NCBI GenBank assembly: GCA_000949895.1
Contig: JWIT01000041.1
Coordinates: 1 to 43,010 of the forward strand
Reading direction: 5' to 3'
Source: Agrobacterium arsenijevicii
Lineage (GTDB): Bacteria; Pseudomonadota; Alphaproteobacteria; Rhizobiales; Rhizobiaceae
Length of the DNA: 43,010 nt
The first letter of the stretch is position 1; each line of letters starts with the position of its first letter. The position numbers were made by a program, and so were the translations under genes. The notes under the pieces were generated by a model. The model saw only the letters and a list, made by a program, of their open reading frames with translations, did not search any database and had not been told where the DNA came from. Positions 1 through 7,174 of the stretch are shown in pieces.

Positions 1-36
1 CCCCCCCCCCCTGCCGCTTCAGCGACCGCCGTGACG

Positions 37-55
37 AACCGCGATAGGCGCGGTT
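37..55 (+). promoter_or_regulatory. Hairpin leader upstream of ardC-like gene
   Basis: A perfect inverted repeat with 7-base arms (AACCGCG / CGCGGTT) encloses the loop ATAGG and ends 21 bases before the ATG at 77. A second hairpin of the same geometry (loop ATGGG) precedes the DUF736 gene at 3206-3224, and the sequence on both sides of the two hairpins is also alignable up to the ribosome binding site. The shared leader suggests a common regulatory element. Its function is inferred only. Confidence 0.5.
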
Positions 56-76
56 TGCAATGGAAAGGACAGGACG

Positions 77-1006
77 ATGAAGAAGGATAAAAGGACCAAC
101 GAACAGCGGCTGGATGTCTATGCGCGCATCACGGACAAGATCATCGCCGCCTTGAATGAGGGCGTGCGGCCGTGGGTGCAGCCTTGGAACAACAAGCATC
201 TTGTCGGTCGCGTGTCGCGGCCCTTACGCCACAACGGCGAAGCCTATTCGGGCATCAATGTGCTGCTTCTCTGGTCTGCAGCCATGGCCCGGGGCTATGC
301 CTCATCGACATGGATGACGTTTCGTCAGGCACAGGAGCTCGGCGCATGCGTTAGAAAGGGGGAGACTGGCTCGATGGTGGTCTATGCCAATCGGATCAGC
401 AAGACCGAAACCGATGGCGCGGGAAACGAGATCGAGCGCGATATCCCCTTCCTGAAAGCTTACACTGTTTTCAACGTCGAACAGATCGACGGTCTTAAGG
501 ATCGGTACGCGGATGCGCCCCTTGGTGGAACCGCTCGGGTGACCGACAGGATCGCGCATGCGGACGCCTTCTTCGCGGCCACCGGTGCCGTCATCCGTCA
601 CGGCGGCGACAAAGCCTTCTATGCGCCAGGCCCGGATATCATCCAGATGCCGCCGATCGAGACATTTCGGGACGTTGAGAGCTACTATGCAACGCTCGCG
701 CACGAAAGTGTGCATTGGGTCGGTGCGGCTCACCGGCTCAATCGTGATCTTTCGCGATATGGGAAAGACCGCAGCGAGCGCGCGCGCGAAGAGCTGATCG
801 CCGAACTCGGTGCCGTCTTTCTCGCCGCCGACCTCGGCATCGTACCGGAAATGGAACCCCGCGCCGACCACGCCAGCTATCTCGCATCATGGCTCTCGGT
901 CTTAAACAATGACAAGCGCTTCATCGTCCAGGCCGCGGCGCAGGCACAGCGTGCAGTGGACTATCTTCACAATCCGCAGCCGGTCGCTTGCCAGACCGCG
1001 GCTTAG
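77..1006 (+). CDS. ardC: ArdC-like antirestriction protein
   Basis: The 309-residue product has the two-part layout of the ArdC/TraC-primase family. An N-terminal ssDNA-binding domain (about residues 10-140, with the family signatures RPWVQPW and GINVLLLW) is followed by a zinc-metallopeptidase-like domain carrying HESVH (H209, E210, H213) and a downstream acidic segment, EELIAELGA. Proteins of this family bind single-stranded DNA and counter host restriction when plasmid DNA enters a new cell. The start is supported by GGAAAGGA about 10 bases upstream. The gene lies at the far end of the presumed leading region and is read from the strand complementary to the transferred one, so the T-strand would be its template. 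Length is normal for the family. Annotation of the family is secure; activity against a given restriction system is not shown. Confidence 0.9.
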   Translation: MKKDKRTNEQRLDVYARITDKIIAALNEGVRPWVQPWNNKHLVGRVSRPLRHNGEAYSGINVLLLWSAAMARGYASSTWMTFRQAQELGACVRKGETGSMVVYANRISKTETDGAGNEIERDIPFLKAYTVFNVEQIDGLKDRYADAPLGGTARVTDRIAHADAFFAATGAVIRHGGDKAFYAPGPDIIQMPPIETFRDVESYYATLAHESVHWVGAAHRLNRDLSRYGKDRSERAREELIAELGAVFLAADLGIVPEMEPRADHASYLASWLSVLNNDKRFIVQAAAQAQRAVDYLHNPQPVACQTAA

Positions 1007-1047
1007 CCGTGGTGTTGATGATGCGACCCGTCTGTGCGGGAAGGGGT

Positions 1048-1077
1048 GCGCCCACAGCGGTTGCGGGCCTGTTTTTG
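1048..1077. terminator. Possible weak terminator between convergent genes
   Basis: An imperfect hairpin (CCCACA pairing with TGCGGG, one mismatch) is followed by CCTGTTTTT on the plus strand, 40-70 bases after the ardC stop and before the end of the oppositely oriented Zeta-like gene. The stem is short and the call is tentative. Confidence 0.3.
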
Positions 1078-1103
1078 CGCGAGACGTGGTCCTGGATTGA
1101 GGC

Positions 1104-1721
1104 CTAATCGGTCGCAATGGATTGAACAGCTGACGCAATCACCCCAAGCGCATTCTCATCGAGTTCGATCAGCCCATCCTGCTTTTCGCCTATCTGCTTG
1201 GGCCTTGCACCGCTATTGTCCCAAATCCAAGCTTTTTCAGCCTGTTCGATGAACCAGGGGAGCTGCTCCAGGGAACGCATGTAGCGCGCACGCACCTTAT
1301 CGGCCGGCACCTGGTGACCTCCCTTTGCGACGCGAAGCTTAATGCGTTCGATCGATCTCTCGGGGCTGTCAAGGACGACGTAGATGAGCCATACGGCGAA
1401 ACCCAGCGATTTCGCGGCTTCGACGAGGCGCCGGTACTTAGCCGTGGACAGCACGGTTTCAACGCCGATTGTCTTGTGAACATGTAACGATGCTTCAACC
1501 CACGACTCGATGCGTCGCACAGCAATCAAGTTGGCATCGACAAGTGGCTTTGCCTCGATGTCGCTGATTCTGGCGGCCAGCAGATCGGGATTGACGATCC
1601 AGACAGATCGTCCACCCCATTCGAGATCAGCATTGGCGTAGACGCTGCTTTTCCCAGAGCCGTTTGGGCCAGCAACGATCAGGAAAACGGGCTGCTCAGG
1701 TTTTTGCGGGGGCAAGATCAA
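1104..1721 (-). CDS. Zeta-toxin-like P-loop kinase
   Basis: The 205-residue protein begins with a Walker A loop GPNGSGKSS (residues 18-26) and continues with the pattern of the Zeta/AAA P-loop group: an aspartate-containing NPD segment after the second strand, the strand ending in ETVLSTAKY, and an arginine-rich lid (SPERSIERIKLRVAKGGHQV). Zeta toxins phosphorylate UDP-N-acetylglucosamine and block peptidoglycan synthesis; more distant members are chromosomal ATP/GTP-binding proteins of uncertain role. It overlaps the end of the preceding small gene by 26 bases, which fits a toxin-antitoxin operon. That partner does not look like the classic Epsilon antitoxin, so the toxin role is likely but unproven. 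Confidence 0.75.
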   Translation of the reverse strand: MILPPQKPEQPVFLIVAGPNGSGKSSVYANADLEWGGRSVWIVNPDLLAARISDIEAKPLVDANLIAVRRIESWVEASLHVHKTIGVETVLSTAKYRRLVEAAKSLGFAVWLIYVVLDSPERSIERIKLRVAKGGHQVPADKVRARYMRSLEQLPWFIEQAEKAWIWDNSGARPKQIGEKQDGLIELDENALGVIASAVQSIATD

Positions 1722-1938
1722 CGACGCCGGTCACGGCCTTATTCTCGCGGCGGGCCTTGGCGACGTTCTTGCCAAAGACATAATTGAGGTCTTTCCCGAG
1801 AGTCTTGCTCTGCGTGTCGATGGTACGCACTGTAAGAAATTGCCCGCTAGTCGCATCGCGAACACGTTTTTGGGTGACTGCCGTGCCACGCATGCCATCC
1901 TTGGATGCACTCAACTTCTTGACGACGACTTTGACCAT
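1696..1938 (-). CDS. Small basic protein, putative antitoxin partner of Zeta-like kinase
   Basis: This 80-residue product is rich in lysine and arginine and has no cysteine, signal peptide or membrane segment. I chose the ATG at 1938 rather than the first available start at 2043, because TTGGAG sits about 6 bases upstream of it and the 35 extra residues look like untranslated leader. Its 3' end runs 26 bases into the Zeta-like gene, so the two are translationally linked. By position it is the likely antitoxin; comparable small proteins precede Zeta-like ATPases in other alphaproteobacteria. No DNA-binding motif is obvious by eye. Confidence 0.65.
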   Translation of the reverse strand: MVKVVVKKLSASKDGMRGTAVTQKRVRDATSGQFLTVRTIDTQSKTLGKDLNYVFGKNVAKARRENKAVTGVVDLAPAKT

Positions 1939-2188
1939 GTCTGCTCCAACTTTTGAACGAATATAGCAAGTATCGGAAAGTGCGAAAAGGCCAACGCGCA
2001 ATTTTTCATAGACCCATCTGTAACGTAACTCAGCAGACAACATCCCAAGCTTGCTTGCATGAGGCGATCGGGTGCCCGTAATGTACGTTTGTATGATGGC
2101 TTACAAGTTTATGACCCGAGCTACCCGGCTCCGGCTGACAACACACTCGCCGAAGGAGATGGAGAGGAAGCCAGGCACGCAACCCCAA

Positions 2189-2217
2189 TTGCATGAATCG
2201 CATAGAATACGTATTAT
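2189..2217 (+). promoter_or_regulatory. Promoter and operator of the Phd/PemK operon
   Basis: TTGCAT (2189-2194) and TATTAT (2212-2217) are spaced by 17 bases, a good match to a sigma-70-type promoter, about 26 bases upstream of the ATG at 2244. A perfect 10-base palindrome AATACGTATT (2206-2215) overlaps the -10 element. Phd/YefM antitoxins repress their own promoters through short palindromes, so this is a candidate autoregulatory operator. Confidence 0.55.
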
Positions 2218-2243
2218 AGGTAATTCACGATGGAGGCTTTGCG

Positions 2244-2489
2244 ATGAAGCAGTTTACCTTTTCAGACATGAATCGCGCTTCGGGCGAAATCCTCGAGGCG
2301 GCGCTTGTCGAGCCAGTGAGCCTGACGAAGCGGGGCAAGGACAAGCTGGTGATCCTGACCGCCGAGCAATACCGAAAGCTCATCGGCCGTTCGCACACGC
2401 AAGCCTATGGATTGCTCGACGCGCCGGAAGACATTCATCAGGAATTGATGACCGGCCTAGACGATATCATCGGGACTGACAATGCTTGA
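2244..2489 (+). CDS. Phd/YefM-family antitoxin
   Basis: The 81-residue protein has the Phd/YefM plan: an N-terminal DNA-binding and dimerisation domain (FTFSDMNRASGEILEAAL, then a strand VSLTKRGKDKLVILT and the helix AEQYRKLI) and a short acidic C-terminal tail expected to wrap the toxin. GGAGG lies about 8 bases before the ATG. Its stop overlaps the start of the next gene, which gives translational coupling typical of toxin-antitoxin pairs. The role is to neutralise the downstream toxin and repress the operon, probably through the palindrome at 2206-2215. Confidence 0.85.
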   Translation: MKQFTFSDMNRASGEILEAALVEPVSLTKRGKDKLVILTAEQYRKLIGRSHTQAYGLLDAPEDIHQELMTGLDDIIGTDNA

Positions 2490-2877
2490 GCCTGGGCAGA
2501 TCGTCCGGTTTTTTTATCTGTGGGGCCGTGAGGCGGCGCAAGGTGAAGAGTCAGGTCGCAAGGCGAGGCCCACATGTGTCGTCGTTCGTACGCTTGCAGT
2601 GCCAGGCGTTGTGTTTCTCTTTCCGATCACATCTCAATTGCCCGGAGCCGAACGGCTGTCCCTTGCCATCAGCCAGATGGAGTGCCGTCGCGCCGGGCTG
2701 GATTTCCCCTGCTGGATCATTCTCGACGAATATAATCGCGTAGAGCTCGACAAGGCATTCGACTTCGAGACGACCACGCCGATCGGCACCTTCAGCCCTG
2801 CCTTTCTCAAGACCATCGCCAGCACCGTCAAACAAGCGGCTGCGGCCCGAAAGCTCGCAGGTGTCGCGCGCTCGTGA
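2482..2877 (+). CDS. PemK/MazF-like toxin
   Basis: The 131-residue protein starts with the MazF-type beta-barrel signature: GQIVRFFYLW, a loop rich in charged residues, then GRKARPTCVVV and later FPITSQ. This corresponds to the G-D-I-V, R-P-A-L-V-V and P-I-T-S elements of PemK/MazF endoribonucleases. The segment around LDFPCWIILDEYNRVELDK is longer than in small MazF proteins, so it belongs to a divergent branch. Its ATG overlaps the antitoxin stop by several bases. Predicted function is mRNA cleavage when the antitoxin is lost, that is, plasmid maintenance. Catalytic residues cannot be assigned confidently by eye. Confidence 0.65.
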   Translation: MLEPGQIVRFFYLWGREAAQGEESGRKARPTCVVVRTLAVPGVVFLFPITSQLPGAERLSLAISQMECRRAGLDFPCWIILDEYNRVELDKAFDFETTTPIGTFSPAFLKTIASTVKQAAAARKLAGVARS

Positions 2878-3249
2878 TGGCGATTGCCTTGCCTAAAGGC
2901 GGGCGGGATCAATGCGGCGGCGGTAGCATTGTCGCTGCTGGTGTCGCGCCTCTATCGCCATCGCCTTTCCTTGATCGTGCGCAAGGCGCACCCACTGCGG
3001 TCTCGATGGGGCATGTCTGACCGAAGGCCGCCTCACGCTGTTCGGCTCGATCGGCATCCGCAACGGCCGGCTCGTTTTCTTCCCCTGGCCGCTACGCGTC
3101 CATTCCTCGCGAAACAAGAAAGCCTCGGCCCATGGCCGTCCTTCACTTCGTTGCGGCCTTTTCAGGTGCGGTCCGATCGCCCCCGGTCCGATCGACAGCC
3201 ATCGAGGCCGCGATGGGCGCGGCCCGAGCAACTGAAAAGGATTACGACA
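2878..3249. other. Intergenic region upstream of DUF736 gene
   Basis: This 372-base GC-rich stretch has no convincing gene; the reading frames crossing it lack ribosome binding sites and family signatures. It contains a tandem-like repeat (GGTCCGATCG at about 3171 and again at about 3185) and, at its end, the hairpin leader described at 3206-3224. It most likely carries the promoter of the DUF736 gene. Confidence 0.5.
3206..3224 (+). promoter_or_regulatory. Hairpin leader upstream of DUF736 gene
   Basis: A perfect inverted repeat, GGCCGCG / CGCGGCC around ATGGG, ends 25 bases before the ATG at 3250. Both the hairpin and the flanks up to the purine-rich ribosome binding site align with the leader of the ardC-like gene at 37-55. 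Arm sequences differ between the copies in a compensated way (AA..TT against GG..CC), which argues that the secondary structure is what is conserved. Confidence 0.5.
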
Positions 3250-3561
3250 ATGGCAACCATCGGCTCTTTCACCGCTTCGGAAAACGGCTTCTCCGGCACC
3301 ATCAAGACCCTCAACCTCAACGTCAAGGCAAAGATCGTCCGGGTCGAGCGCGCTTCCGAAGACGCTCCCGACTTCCGGGTCCTGGCCGGCAATGTCGAGT
3401 TCGGCGCAGGGTGGCAGAAACAGGCCCGGGAGACCGAGCGCGACTACGTCTCGGTCAAGCTCGACGATCCAAGCTTTCCGGCCCCGATCTACGCGACGCT
3501 CACCGAGGTCCAGGGCCAGGAAGGTCTGCAGCTCATCTGGTCGCGCAACACCCGCCGCTGA
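3250..3561 (+). CDS. DUF736 family protein
   Basis: The 103-residue protein matches the DUF736 family seen on many rhizobial and other alphaproteobacterial plasmids: MATIGSFT at the start, the NVEFGAGWQK core, then DYVSVKLDDPSFPAPIYA and a C-terminal LIWSR. It has no membrane segment or signal. I chose the ATG at 3250 over the longer upstream frame because AAAAGGA lies directly upstream and the family begins at this methionine. The biochemical function is not established; members cluster with conjugation and maintenance genes. It is followed by a strong terminator. Confidence 0.9.
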   Translation: MATIGSFTASENGFSGTIKTLNLNVKAKIVRVERASEDAPDFRVLAGNVEFGAGWQKQARETERDYVSVKLDDPSFPAPIYATLTEVQGQEGLQLIWSRNTRR

Positions 3562-3570
3562 GCAAACATC

Positions 3571-3599
3571 AAAGCCCCGCTCGATCCGAGCGGGGCTTT
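3571..3599. terminator. Bidirectional rho-independent terminator
   Basis: A perfect 13-base stem (AAAGCCCCGCTCG / CGAGCGGGGCTTT) with a 3-base loop sits between the converging DUF736 and HU genes. The A and T ends of the stem supply a U tract for either direction. Confidence 0.9.
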
Positions 3600-3606
3600 C
3601 CTCGTG

Positions 3607-3885
3607 TCACTTGTTAAGCGCATCCTTCAGCGCCTTGGCTGGCGCAAACGCCAGCTTTTTGGCGGCGGCGACCTTGATGGTCGCGCCGGTCGCCGGATTG
3701 CGCGCCTCGCGCTCCGGCGTGTCCTTCACCTTGAATTTCCCGAAGCCGGGAAGGCTGGTCTCGTTGCCGGCAATCGCTGCCTCGGTGATGGCAGCAATCA
3801 CTGCCTCAACCACAGCCTTTCCCTGCACCTTGGTCAGGCCGTGTTCGGTGGCAAGCTTGTCGGCAATCTCATTTGTCGTGGTCAT
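3607..3885 (-). CDS. HU family DNA-binding protein
   Basis: The 92-residue product is a typical HU/IHF-type histone-like protein: N-terminal helices (NEIADKLATEHGLTKVQGKAVV), the GFGKFKV strand, and the DNA-minor-groove arm with EREARNPATG followed by IKVAAAKKLAFAPAKALKDALN. Start at 3885 is preferred to 3909 because GGAGA lies at the correct distance and the family begins near MTTTNEIA. It binds and bends DNA non-specifically. A plasmid-encoded HU could shape nucleoid structure of the plasmid or help form the relaxosome, but that is inference. Confidence 0.93.
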   Translation of the reverse strand: MTTTNEIADKLATEHGLTKVQGKAVVEAVIAAITEAAIAGNETSLPGFGKFKVKDTPEREARNPATGATIKVAAAKKLAFAPAKALKDALNK

Positions 3886-3942
3886 GTCAATTCTCCGCAT
3901 CGTCTTCAATGTCGGAATGAGTGACAGCCAATCGGGGCGATG

Positions 3943-4308
3943 TCATTGTGTTGCCGCAGCAAACCGCGCCGAATCCCTCAAGTTTCCACAGCTTGTGCGC
4001 GGGCGATATCCCCTTTTACGCTTTTGGGAAAGTAATTCGAGGAACAACTCGACAGCCTGATCCTCGTGGTCGAACAGATGAACCTTTTGCTGGCCGCGAG
4101 AGCCGATGCGGCCCCAGCAGCGCAAAAGCGACGCCTGTCCGAACAGGGTCGGCTGGATCGACAGCGAATAAAATCGCGCCATGTTTTTCGTCGCATCGAT
4201 CCGCTCGACATAGAGATGATAGGGCTGGGCAATCATGGTGCCAGAATCGCTTCTTTGCGATTCCGCGTCCAATGAGACTTTTGAATCGGTCGCCGCGGAT
4301 CGATTCAT
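3943..4308 (-). CDS. WGR domain protein
   Basis: The 121-residue protein contains a WGR domain: an N-terminal strand YHLYVERID, then MARFYSLSIQPTLFGQ, the signature CWGRIGSRGQ around residue 65, and a helix DHEDQAVELFLELLSQKRKRGY. WGR domains occur alone in plasmid proteins and in DNA ligases and PARP enzymes, where they contact nucleic acid ends. The start could instead be the internal methionine at 4236, which immediately precedes the domain; neither start has a strong ribosome binding site. It lies 26 bases after the DUF1173 gene on the same strand, so the two are probably cotranscribed. Confidence 0.85.
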   Translation of the reverse strand: MNRSAATDSKVSLDAESQRSDSGTMIAQPYHLYVERIDATKNMARFYSLSIQPTLFGQASLLRCWGRIGSRGQQKVHLFDHEDQAVELFLELLSQKRKRGYRPRTSCGNLRDSARFAAATQ

Positions 4309-4334
4309 GCCAGTGATATCGACCGAGGGTTAGA

Positions 4335-5537
4335 TCATCCAAGAGGGAAGGGCGGCATCTCGCCTTCGGACACACGCCAGATCCAGGGTTCGACATCGGG
4401 TCGCGCCGCTATCATCTTCGAGAGCGCTGTCTCAAACTCCTCGTCGGCATCCGGCGGCACGATGTAGAGCGCTGCCGGCGACGGCCGGCGATGGGGCAGG
4501 GTGGCCGCTGCAATCGGTTGCGTCGACGACAGGTTGAATCGCAGGCCCTTGACGCTTTTCAGACTGAGGCGCGACAAAGCTTCGACAAGCCGCTGCTCGT
4601 AGGCATTTTCGATGGGCAACCATTGTTCGCTTGCCGACATCAGGGCAATTTCGTCGACACTGGCAAGACCGGCCTGCGTCATGCCGAACGTAGCGACAAC
4701 GACAAGATGGAACCTGTCATTTGCCTGCCAGAGTTCAAGCTCGGCAGCATAGCGCGACTGCAGCCGTCGCCAAGCACCCTCCTCGATCATCAGCGGAAAA
4801 CCCGGCATATGCTTGATGACGATCTTCTGGCCGATACGCGCCGACGCAAATTCCTTCACCTCGCCGATCAGCAACATCAGCTTCCTCGGCCCGCCCGACG
4901 GCGCGCGTATATCTGCAAGCGCAAGCGCGCGTCGTTGTTCGATGCCCGCCTTCTCATCCAGTCGAAAATTCTCAGGGACGAACAAGCGCTCGGACAGCGC
5001 CCCACCTTTGACCGTCATCGTCGCGGCCGCGTCCAGGAGATGGCTTCGCACCTGAAACCAGTGGCGCTTGCCGGCCCAATGCGCCGTCCACTCGGTCAAC
5101 CCGCCCTGATGCCAAAGATAATGAAGCAGCGCGCGTAGCGACAGTTTCCTGACCTCATTCTTGACCGGTCCTTCATTTTGAGTCGGCCCGCTCGTGGTCT
5201 TCTGCGCGCCGCGCTTCGACAGTGAGAAATCCAGTTTCAGCGCCGCCAAACCATTTGCCGGATCGAGCTGGATTGCTCCACCAATCAACGGGCCGAGGCC
5301 CGACAGCTCGTAGGGCGGCTCGTAGGATTGGCATTGCGGGTCATGGTCGGAGCCCGACAATGGCATACGCTTGACGACAAACTGCTCGCCAATGCGCGCG
5401 ATATACATCGCCGCTCCCTTGTCACAGCACAGGCAGACCGGTCGCTGCCGTGTCCGATAGGCCTTCGTCAGTATCGCCCCAAAGGCCGAATCCTCCTCCG
5501 TCACGATGGCCTGGCCTATCCGGTAGCGTCTGCTCAT
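4335..5537 (-). CDS. DUF1173 family protein
   Basis: The 400-residue protein matches the DUF1173 family of alphaproteobacterial plasmids. The N-terminal region has a cluster C35-x-C37-C38 and later H65 and C69, which looks like a metal-binding site. The central part contains RKLSLRALLHYLWHQGGLTEW and the C-terminal part repeats of beta-rich sequence. The open frame extends to 5783, but the first 82 residues are arginine-rich and unlike the family. I chose the start at 5537, which has GGAGG upstream and agrees with the usual N-terminus. No enzymatic motif is recognised; function unknown. Likely cotranscribed with the WGR gene downstream. Confidence 0.82.
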   Translation of the reverse strand: MSRRYRIGQAIVTEEDSAFGAILTKAYRTRQRPVCLCCDKGAAMYIARIGEQFVVKRMPLSGSDHDPQCQSYEPPYELSGLGPLIGGAIQLDPANGLAALKLDFSLSKRGAQKTTSGPTQNEGPVKNEVRKLSLRALLHYLWHQGGLTEWTAHWAGKRHWFQVRSHLLDAAATMTVKGGALSERLFVPENFRLDEKAGIEQRRALALADIRAPSGGPRKLMLLIGEVKEFASARIGQKIVIKHMPGFPLMIEEGAWRRLQSRYAAELELWQANDRFHLVVVATFGMTQAGLASVDEIALMSASEQWLPIENAYEQRLVEALSRLSLKSVKGLRFNLSSTQPIAAATLPHRRPSPAALYIVPPDADEEFETALSKMIAARPDVEPWIWRVSEGEMPPFPLG

Positions 5538-5809
5538 AGCGCCGTTGCCTCCAACCAACCTCGCGGTTGCCGCGGCATCTCGGCATGGTGCCACACGAGA
5601 GAACACCCCTGTCTGCTGAGATCTGCCAGTGTGGCGGAAGGACAATGCCGCCTCAAGGTCACGCGGCCCCTCCAATTTTGCCTGCGCCTTGCTTCGACAA
5701 AATCGGTTCCTCCGCGCGCCGGCTCCGCCGGTCGCTGGCGCGAACCTTGACCCGACATCGTCCTTCCGCCGCGTCGGTTCCATCTTTCACAAACGTCAAG
5801 GAGACGAAG

Positions 5810-5953
5810 ATGACAATCGAACAGCACATCGAGGAACTGCGCGCCGAGCTTCGCAACGCAGTCGACCGCGACGAACGCGGCCAGATCGAGGCGGAGCTGG
5901 CCGCCGCAGTCGAGGAACTCGACGCCCTCCTCGAAAGCATGGTCCCAGACTAG
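5810..5953 (+). CDS. Small acidic helical protein (47 aa)
   Basis: This short gene has an excellent ribosome binding site (AAGGAG, 7 bases before the ATG). It encodes 47 residues with a strong heptad-like pattern of Glu/Leu/Ala (IEELRAELRNAV, IEAELAAAVEELDALLE), consistent with a helical hairpin or coiled coil. It has no signal sequence. I do not recognise the family. It is oriented divergently from DUF1173 and lies in the presumed leading region on the strand that the transferred DNA could template directly. Its acidity would suit a DNA mimic or a small adaptor, but this is speculation. Confidence 0.6.
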   Translation: MTIEQHIEELRAELRNAVDRDERGQIEAELAAAVEELDALLESMVPD

Positions 5954-6021
5954 GGACCAGATTTTCGTCCGGAGTGCGATCCCGCCGCCGGATCGACCGG
6001 CGCCGGTATCGTAGAGCGCCC

Positions 6022-6399
6022 TCAATAGTCATTCTCCTTGAGATAATAATCGAGCGCAGCCTTCACCACCGCGGTCATTTTGAGATCGTTCTCCGCAGCC
6101 GCCCGCTGCAGCCGCGCCTTGAGCTCGTAGTCGAGAGCAATGTTGACGAAGAATTTGACATTGCGCTGCTTGGACCGCTTCAGATTCTTAAGGCTATAAC
6201 GCGCATCCTCCTGTGCGATGGCACGTGTCTCCGCCGCTTCCCGGCGTTGCTTCTCACTTGGCTTCGGCAACATCGAAGTTGCGCCCGTCTCAACGGGGGC
6301 CGACACAGGCGTCGTCGCACTGGCAGCCGGTTCAGAAAGGCGCTCCGTTTTACGGGGCGCAATCGACAGATCCGACAATCCAAGCCCCGCCTTGCTCAT
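6022..6399 (-). CDS. Ribbon-helix-helix partner of ParA-like ATPase
   Basis: The 125-residue protein has a flexible Ala/Pro/Thr-rich N-terminus and a C-terminal ribbon-helix-helix domain. The strand is NVKFFVNIALD, helix A is YELKARLQRAAAEN, and the turn leads into helix B MTAVVKAALDYYLKEN. Its ATG overlaps the stop of the ParA-like gene (ATGA), so the two are translationally coupled. The layout resembles virC1-virC2 of Ti plasmids, where VirC2 is an RHH protein that assists T-strand formation, and also resembles ParA-ParG type partition pairs. It is the likely centromere- or oriT-binding component. An RHH operator candidate lies at 7175-7195. Confidence 0.75.
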   Translation of the reverse strand: MSKAGLGLSDLSIAPRKTERLSEPAASATTPVSAPVETGATSMLPKPSEKQRREAAETRAIAQEDARYSLKNLKRSKQRNVKFFVNIALDYELKARLQRAAAENDLKMTAVVKAALDYYLKENDY

Positions 6400-7121
6400 G
6401 TTTCACCCTCAGTGCGCTCGCTACTTCTGGAGAGCTCGATCTCGTTGACCAGTGCTTGAACCTCAAATCTTGCTTTTCGCACCGGGTCTGTCAGCTCCTG
6501 CATCTGCAAAGTGCCAAGTCCGTTTTGGATCTCACGGTAGATATTGCGCTCGAACAGCTCGGTATCGAGCAATCGCGTTCGATAGTCGCCGGCGACAAGG
6601 CCGGCGACGAAGGGCCGGATGTAGCGATAGGCCTCCAGGTTCCGACCCGGCACGGAGATGCGAGTGCGGACATTAATATGATCGATGGAAAGGCCGAACC
6701 GGTCATTGATCTCGTTGACCGCAGCGACTGCCTGTCCTGCTGCCTCCAGTTCCTTGATCGCCGGCTGGATCGGCGACATTACCAATTCGGCGGAACGGAT
6801 GATCGTGGTCTGCAAGGTACTGTCGACGCCTGGAGCGTCGATGATAACGAGATCAAATGCTCGCGCCAGATTGTCGATCGCCTGTTCGATCGATCGCTGT
6901 GTTGACGCGACGGTCACTTCGAGATTGTCAGGTACGTTGTCCTTCTCAGCACAAAGACGCCACCAACCGGACAAGTTCTGCCGATTGTCTGCATCAATCA
7001 GAAGAACACGTTCGCCACGCAGTGCGTATTCTCCGCCGACCAATGTGACCAGCGTCGTCTTTCCAGCGCCGCCTTTGTTGCTCACTGCCGCATAGGTTCG
7101 CGTCATCTCATCCGTCCGCAT
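6396..7121 (-). CDS. ParA/VirC1-like ATPase
   Basis: The 241-residue protein has a deviant Walker A motif KGGAGKT (residues 16-22, with the signature lysine before GG), the LLIDADN switch and a DLVIIDAPG Walker B strand, all typical of ParA/MinD ATPases. It is short and lacks an N-terminal DNA-binding domain, as in VirC1 and small ParA proteins. VirC1 recruits relaxosome complexes to the cell pole and stimulates T-strand processing. Its place beside oriT and its coupling to an RHH gene favour that role over simple partition, but both are possible. The start at 7121 and an internal ATG at 7106 are both plausible. Confidence 0.8.
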   Translation of the reverse strand: MRTDEMTRTYAAVSNKGGAGKTTLVTLVGGEYALRGERVLLIDADNRQNLSGWWRLCAEKDNVPDNLEVTVASTQRSIEQAIDNLARAFDLVIIDAPGVDSTLQTTIIRSAELVMSPIQPAIKELEAAGQAVAAVNEINDRFGLSIDHINVRTRISVPGRNLEAYRYIRPFVAGLVAGDYRTRLLDTELFERNIYREIQNGLGTLQMQELTDPVRKARFEVQALVNEIELSRSSERTEGET

Positions 7122-7174
7122 TCATCATTCGAGCAGCTATTGTGCTTCCAAGACAGTCTCTGAAGCAAGCAAAA

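Noticed and set aside
1..11. Run of 11 C at the window start
   Set aside because: It could be a real homopolymer but is also typical of an assembly or contig edge; no function can be supported.
302..871. Long minus-strand frame inside ardC
   Set aside because: It is antisense to a well-supported gene, has no ribosome binding site and no family signature.
2072..2479. 135-residue plus-strand frame overlapping the Phd antitoxin
   Set aside because: It covers the promoter and antitoxin in another frame; the Phd frame has the family match and ribosome binding site.
5538..5783. N-terminal extension of DUF1173 by 82 residues
   Set aside because: The extra part is Arg-rich, unlike the family, and the start at 5537 has a good ribosome binding site.
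5629..6459. 276-residue Arg-rich plus-strand frame
   Set aside because: It is antisense to the RHH gene and overlaps the 47-residue gene in another frame; its composition is typical of a shadow frame.
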